A stretch of 6,431 bases of DNA, from the NCBI GenBank assembly GCA_017940705.1, contig JAGAYB010000048.1:1-6431 (forward strand), read 5' to 3'. The position numbers and the translations under genes are program-made. The notes under the pieces were generated by a model. It was not told the DNA's origin. It ran no database searches and saw only the letters and a program-made list of their open reading frames with translations. Within the stretch, counting starts at the first letter, position 1. Every line of letters begins with the position of its first letter. The stretch is from Selenomonas sp. (GTDB lineage Bacteria > Bacillota_C > Negativicutes > Selenomonadales > Selenomonadaceae). Positions 5,024 through 6,431 of the stretch are shown in pieces.

Positions 5024-6431
5024 GTGAAGGTTAATGACCGTATACATGGTTTTAAAGTAATAAATCGCAGCGAAAGCAAGGAGACGAGTTCAGTCGCGTG
5101 GACTTTTGAGCACGAAAAGAGCGGCGCCCGTCTCTTTTTCTTGGAAAATGATGATGACAATAAGGTATTTTCCATCAGCTTTCGCACACCGCCGGTGGAT
5201 GATACCGGTGTGGCGCATATCGTGGAGCATTCCACCCTGTGTGGCAGCCGCAAGTATCCGCTGAAAGAACCCTTTGTGGAACTGGTAAAGGGGTCGCTGA
5301 ACACTTTCTTGAATGCCATGACCTACCCGGATAAGACCATGTATCCGGTGGCCAGCCGCAACGACAAGGACTTCCAGAATCTGATGGACGTTTACCTTGA
5401 TGCGGTGTTCTATCCCTATATGCTGGAAAATCCGCAGGTGCTGATGCAGGAGGGCTGGCATTATGAGATTGAAAAGCCTGAGGACCCTTTGGTCTACAGC
5501 GGCGTTGTCTACAATGAAATGAAGGGGGCGCTGTCGGCACCGGATGATTTGCTGGAAAGCCGGATTATGGCAGCTCTTTATCCTGACACAACTTATGGCT
5601 ATGAGTCCGGCGGCGACCCTGAGGCCATCCCGAACCTGAGCTATGAGATGTTCAAGAATTTCCATCAGCGCTACTATCATCCCAGCAACAGCTATATTTA
5701 TCTGTATGGCGATTTGGATATTGAAGAAAAGCTGGCCTATCTTGACAGGGAATACCTGTCGGCCTTTACACGCATAGAAGTTCCCTCGAAGATTGAAAAG
5801 CAGCAGCCCTTTTCTGGCTTGCTGCGGCAGAACCTCCAGTATCCTGCCGGCCCCGATGAAGATACAGCAGAAAAATCCTTCCTGTCGCTGAGCTGGGTTA
5901 TGGGAGATTCCCTGAATCTGAAAGATGCTATGGGACTGGATATTCTGGAACACGCCCTGTTGCGGACGCAGGCAGCACCCCTGCGCAAGGCGCTCATTGA
6001 TGCTCAGCTGGGCAAGGACGTAGATTCCAGTTATGAAGAGGACATTTTGCAGCCCTTCTTCAGCATAATTATCAATAATTCGGAAACAGACCGTGCTGAT
6101 AAATTCTACAGCCTTGTTTACGCTACATTGAAAAAACTGGCAGATGAGGGCATTGACAAGACCCTGCTGGAAGCCTCCATCAACCTGATGGAATTCCGCC
6201 TGCGTGAGGCTGATTTCGGCTCAGCGCCCAAGGGGCTTATCTACGGCATCCGCATTATGCGTACATGGCTTTACGATGGCATACCGGAAGCGGTACTGGC
6301 CTATGAAGAGATTATCAGGGCCATGAAGGAAGGTCTGCATAACGGCTACTTTGAAGACCTTATCCGCCGTTACTTCCTGAATAATCCCCATGCAGCCCTG
6401 CTGACCATGGCGCCGAGCAAGACGATGGCAG
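5024..6431 (+). CDS. M16C family zinc metallopeptidase (presequence protease/insulinase type), 3' truncated by window edge
   Basis: The frame is open from GTG 5024 to the right edge (469 codons), about half of the roughly 970-residue family. The inverted zinc motif HIVEH gives ligands His65 and His69 with catalytic Glu68. The third ligand is Glu165 in YNEMKG, 96 residues after His69, the spacing seen in plant PreP. GSLNTFLNAMTYPDKTMYPV and the conserved YHPSNSYIYLYGD strand also mark the M16C subfamily. These enzymes enclose and degrade unfolded peptides of limited length; bacterial members are generally intracellular. No signal peptide is visible. AGGAG (5012-5016) lies 7 nt before the GTG, and an in-frame TAA at 5006 rules out an upstream start. 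The second half of the protein, needed to close the chamber, lies beyond the window. A role linked to the neighbouring kinase-like gene cannot be inferred. Confidence 0.94.
   Translation, partial: MKVNDRIHGFKVINRSESKETSSVAWTFEHEKSGARLFFLENDDDNKVFSISFRTPPVDDTGVAHIVEHSTLCGSRKYPLKEPFVELVKGSLNTFLNAMTYPDKTMYPVASRNDKDFQNLMDVYLDAVFYPYMLENPQVLMQEGWHYEIEKPEDPLVYSGVVYNEMKGALSAPDDLLESRIMAALYPDTTYGYESGGDPEAIPNLSYEMFKNFHQRYYHPSNSYIYLYGDLDIEEKLAYLDREYLSAFTRIEVPSKIEKQQPFSGLLRQNLQYPAGPDEDTAEKSFLSLSWVMGDSLNLKDAMGLDILEHALLRTQAAPLRKALIDAQLGKDVDSSYEEDILQPFFSIIINNSETDRADKFYSLVYATLKKLADEGIDKTLLEASINLMEFRLREADFGSAPKGLIYGIRIMRTWLYDGIPEAVLAYEEIIRAMKEGLHNGYFEDLIRRYFLNNPHAALLTMAPSKTMA

Noticed and set aside
5090..5953. 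Long open frame on the - strand (287 codons)
   Set aside because: It lies fully antisense to the M16C peptidase, whose zinc motif and conserved blocks are unmistakable. The antisense translation shows no recognisable domain, and no convincing ribosome binding site was found. It is a shadow frame.

Overview
The window looks like chromosomal DNA of a Gram-negative-type member of the Bacillota, most likely the Negativicutes (Selenomonas and relatives). This rests on strong AGGAGG-type ribosome binding sites, the general look of the proteins, and an HldE/RfaE-like sugar kinase homologue of the lipopolysaccharide heptose pathway. The taxon is an inference; no rRNA or other marker gene is present. 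All supported genes are on the + strand.

Left part (1-3513): a histidine biosynthesis cluster in the order hisD (3' end only), hisC, hisB, hisH, hisA. The first four genes are tightly packed: a 3-nt gap, a 4-nt ATGA overlap, then a 12-nt gap carrying AAGGAGG. Between hisH and hisA the packing breaks, and a 151-nt spacer holds several consecutive inverted repeats that look like an inserted dispersed palindromic element. Catalytic residues are recognisable in every his product. HisB is the short monofunctional dehydratase, so histidinol-phosphate phosphatase must be encoded elsewhere. The cluster stops at hisA: hisF, the obligate partner of hisH, and hisI do not follow.

Middle part (3514-3870): a self-contained unit with a good sigma-A type promoter, a strong Shine-Dalgarno sequence, a 67-residue charged coiled-coil protein of unknown function, and a clear rho-independent terminator.

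Right part (3871-6431): a PfkB-family protein closely resembling the heptose-7-phosphate kinase domain of HldE but with changes at several positions normally conserved for phosphoryl transfer. It is followed, after a 107-nt gap containing a hairpin and a TATAAT box, by the 5' half of a large M16C zinc metallopeptidase (presequence-protease/insulinase type), which runs off the right edge.

No tRNA, rRNA, CRISPR array, transposase or phage gene is seen. The points most worth a second look are the degenerate HldE-like kinase, the hairpin-rich spacer inside the his operon, the absence of hisF after hisA, and the small coiled-coil gene with its own promoter and terminator.
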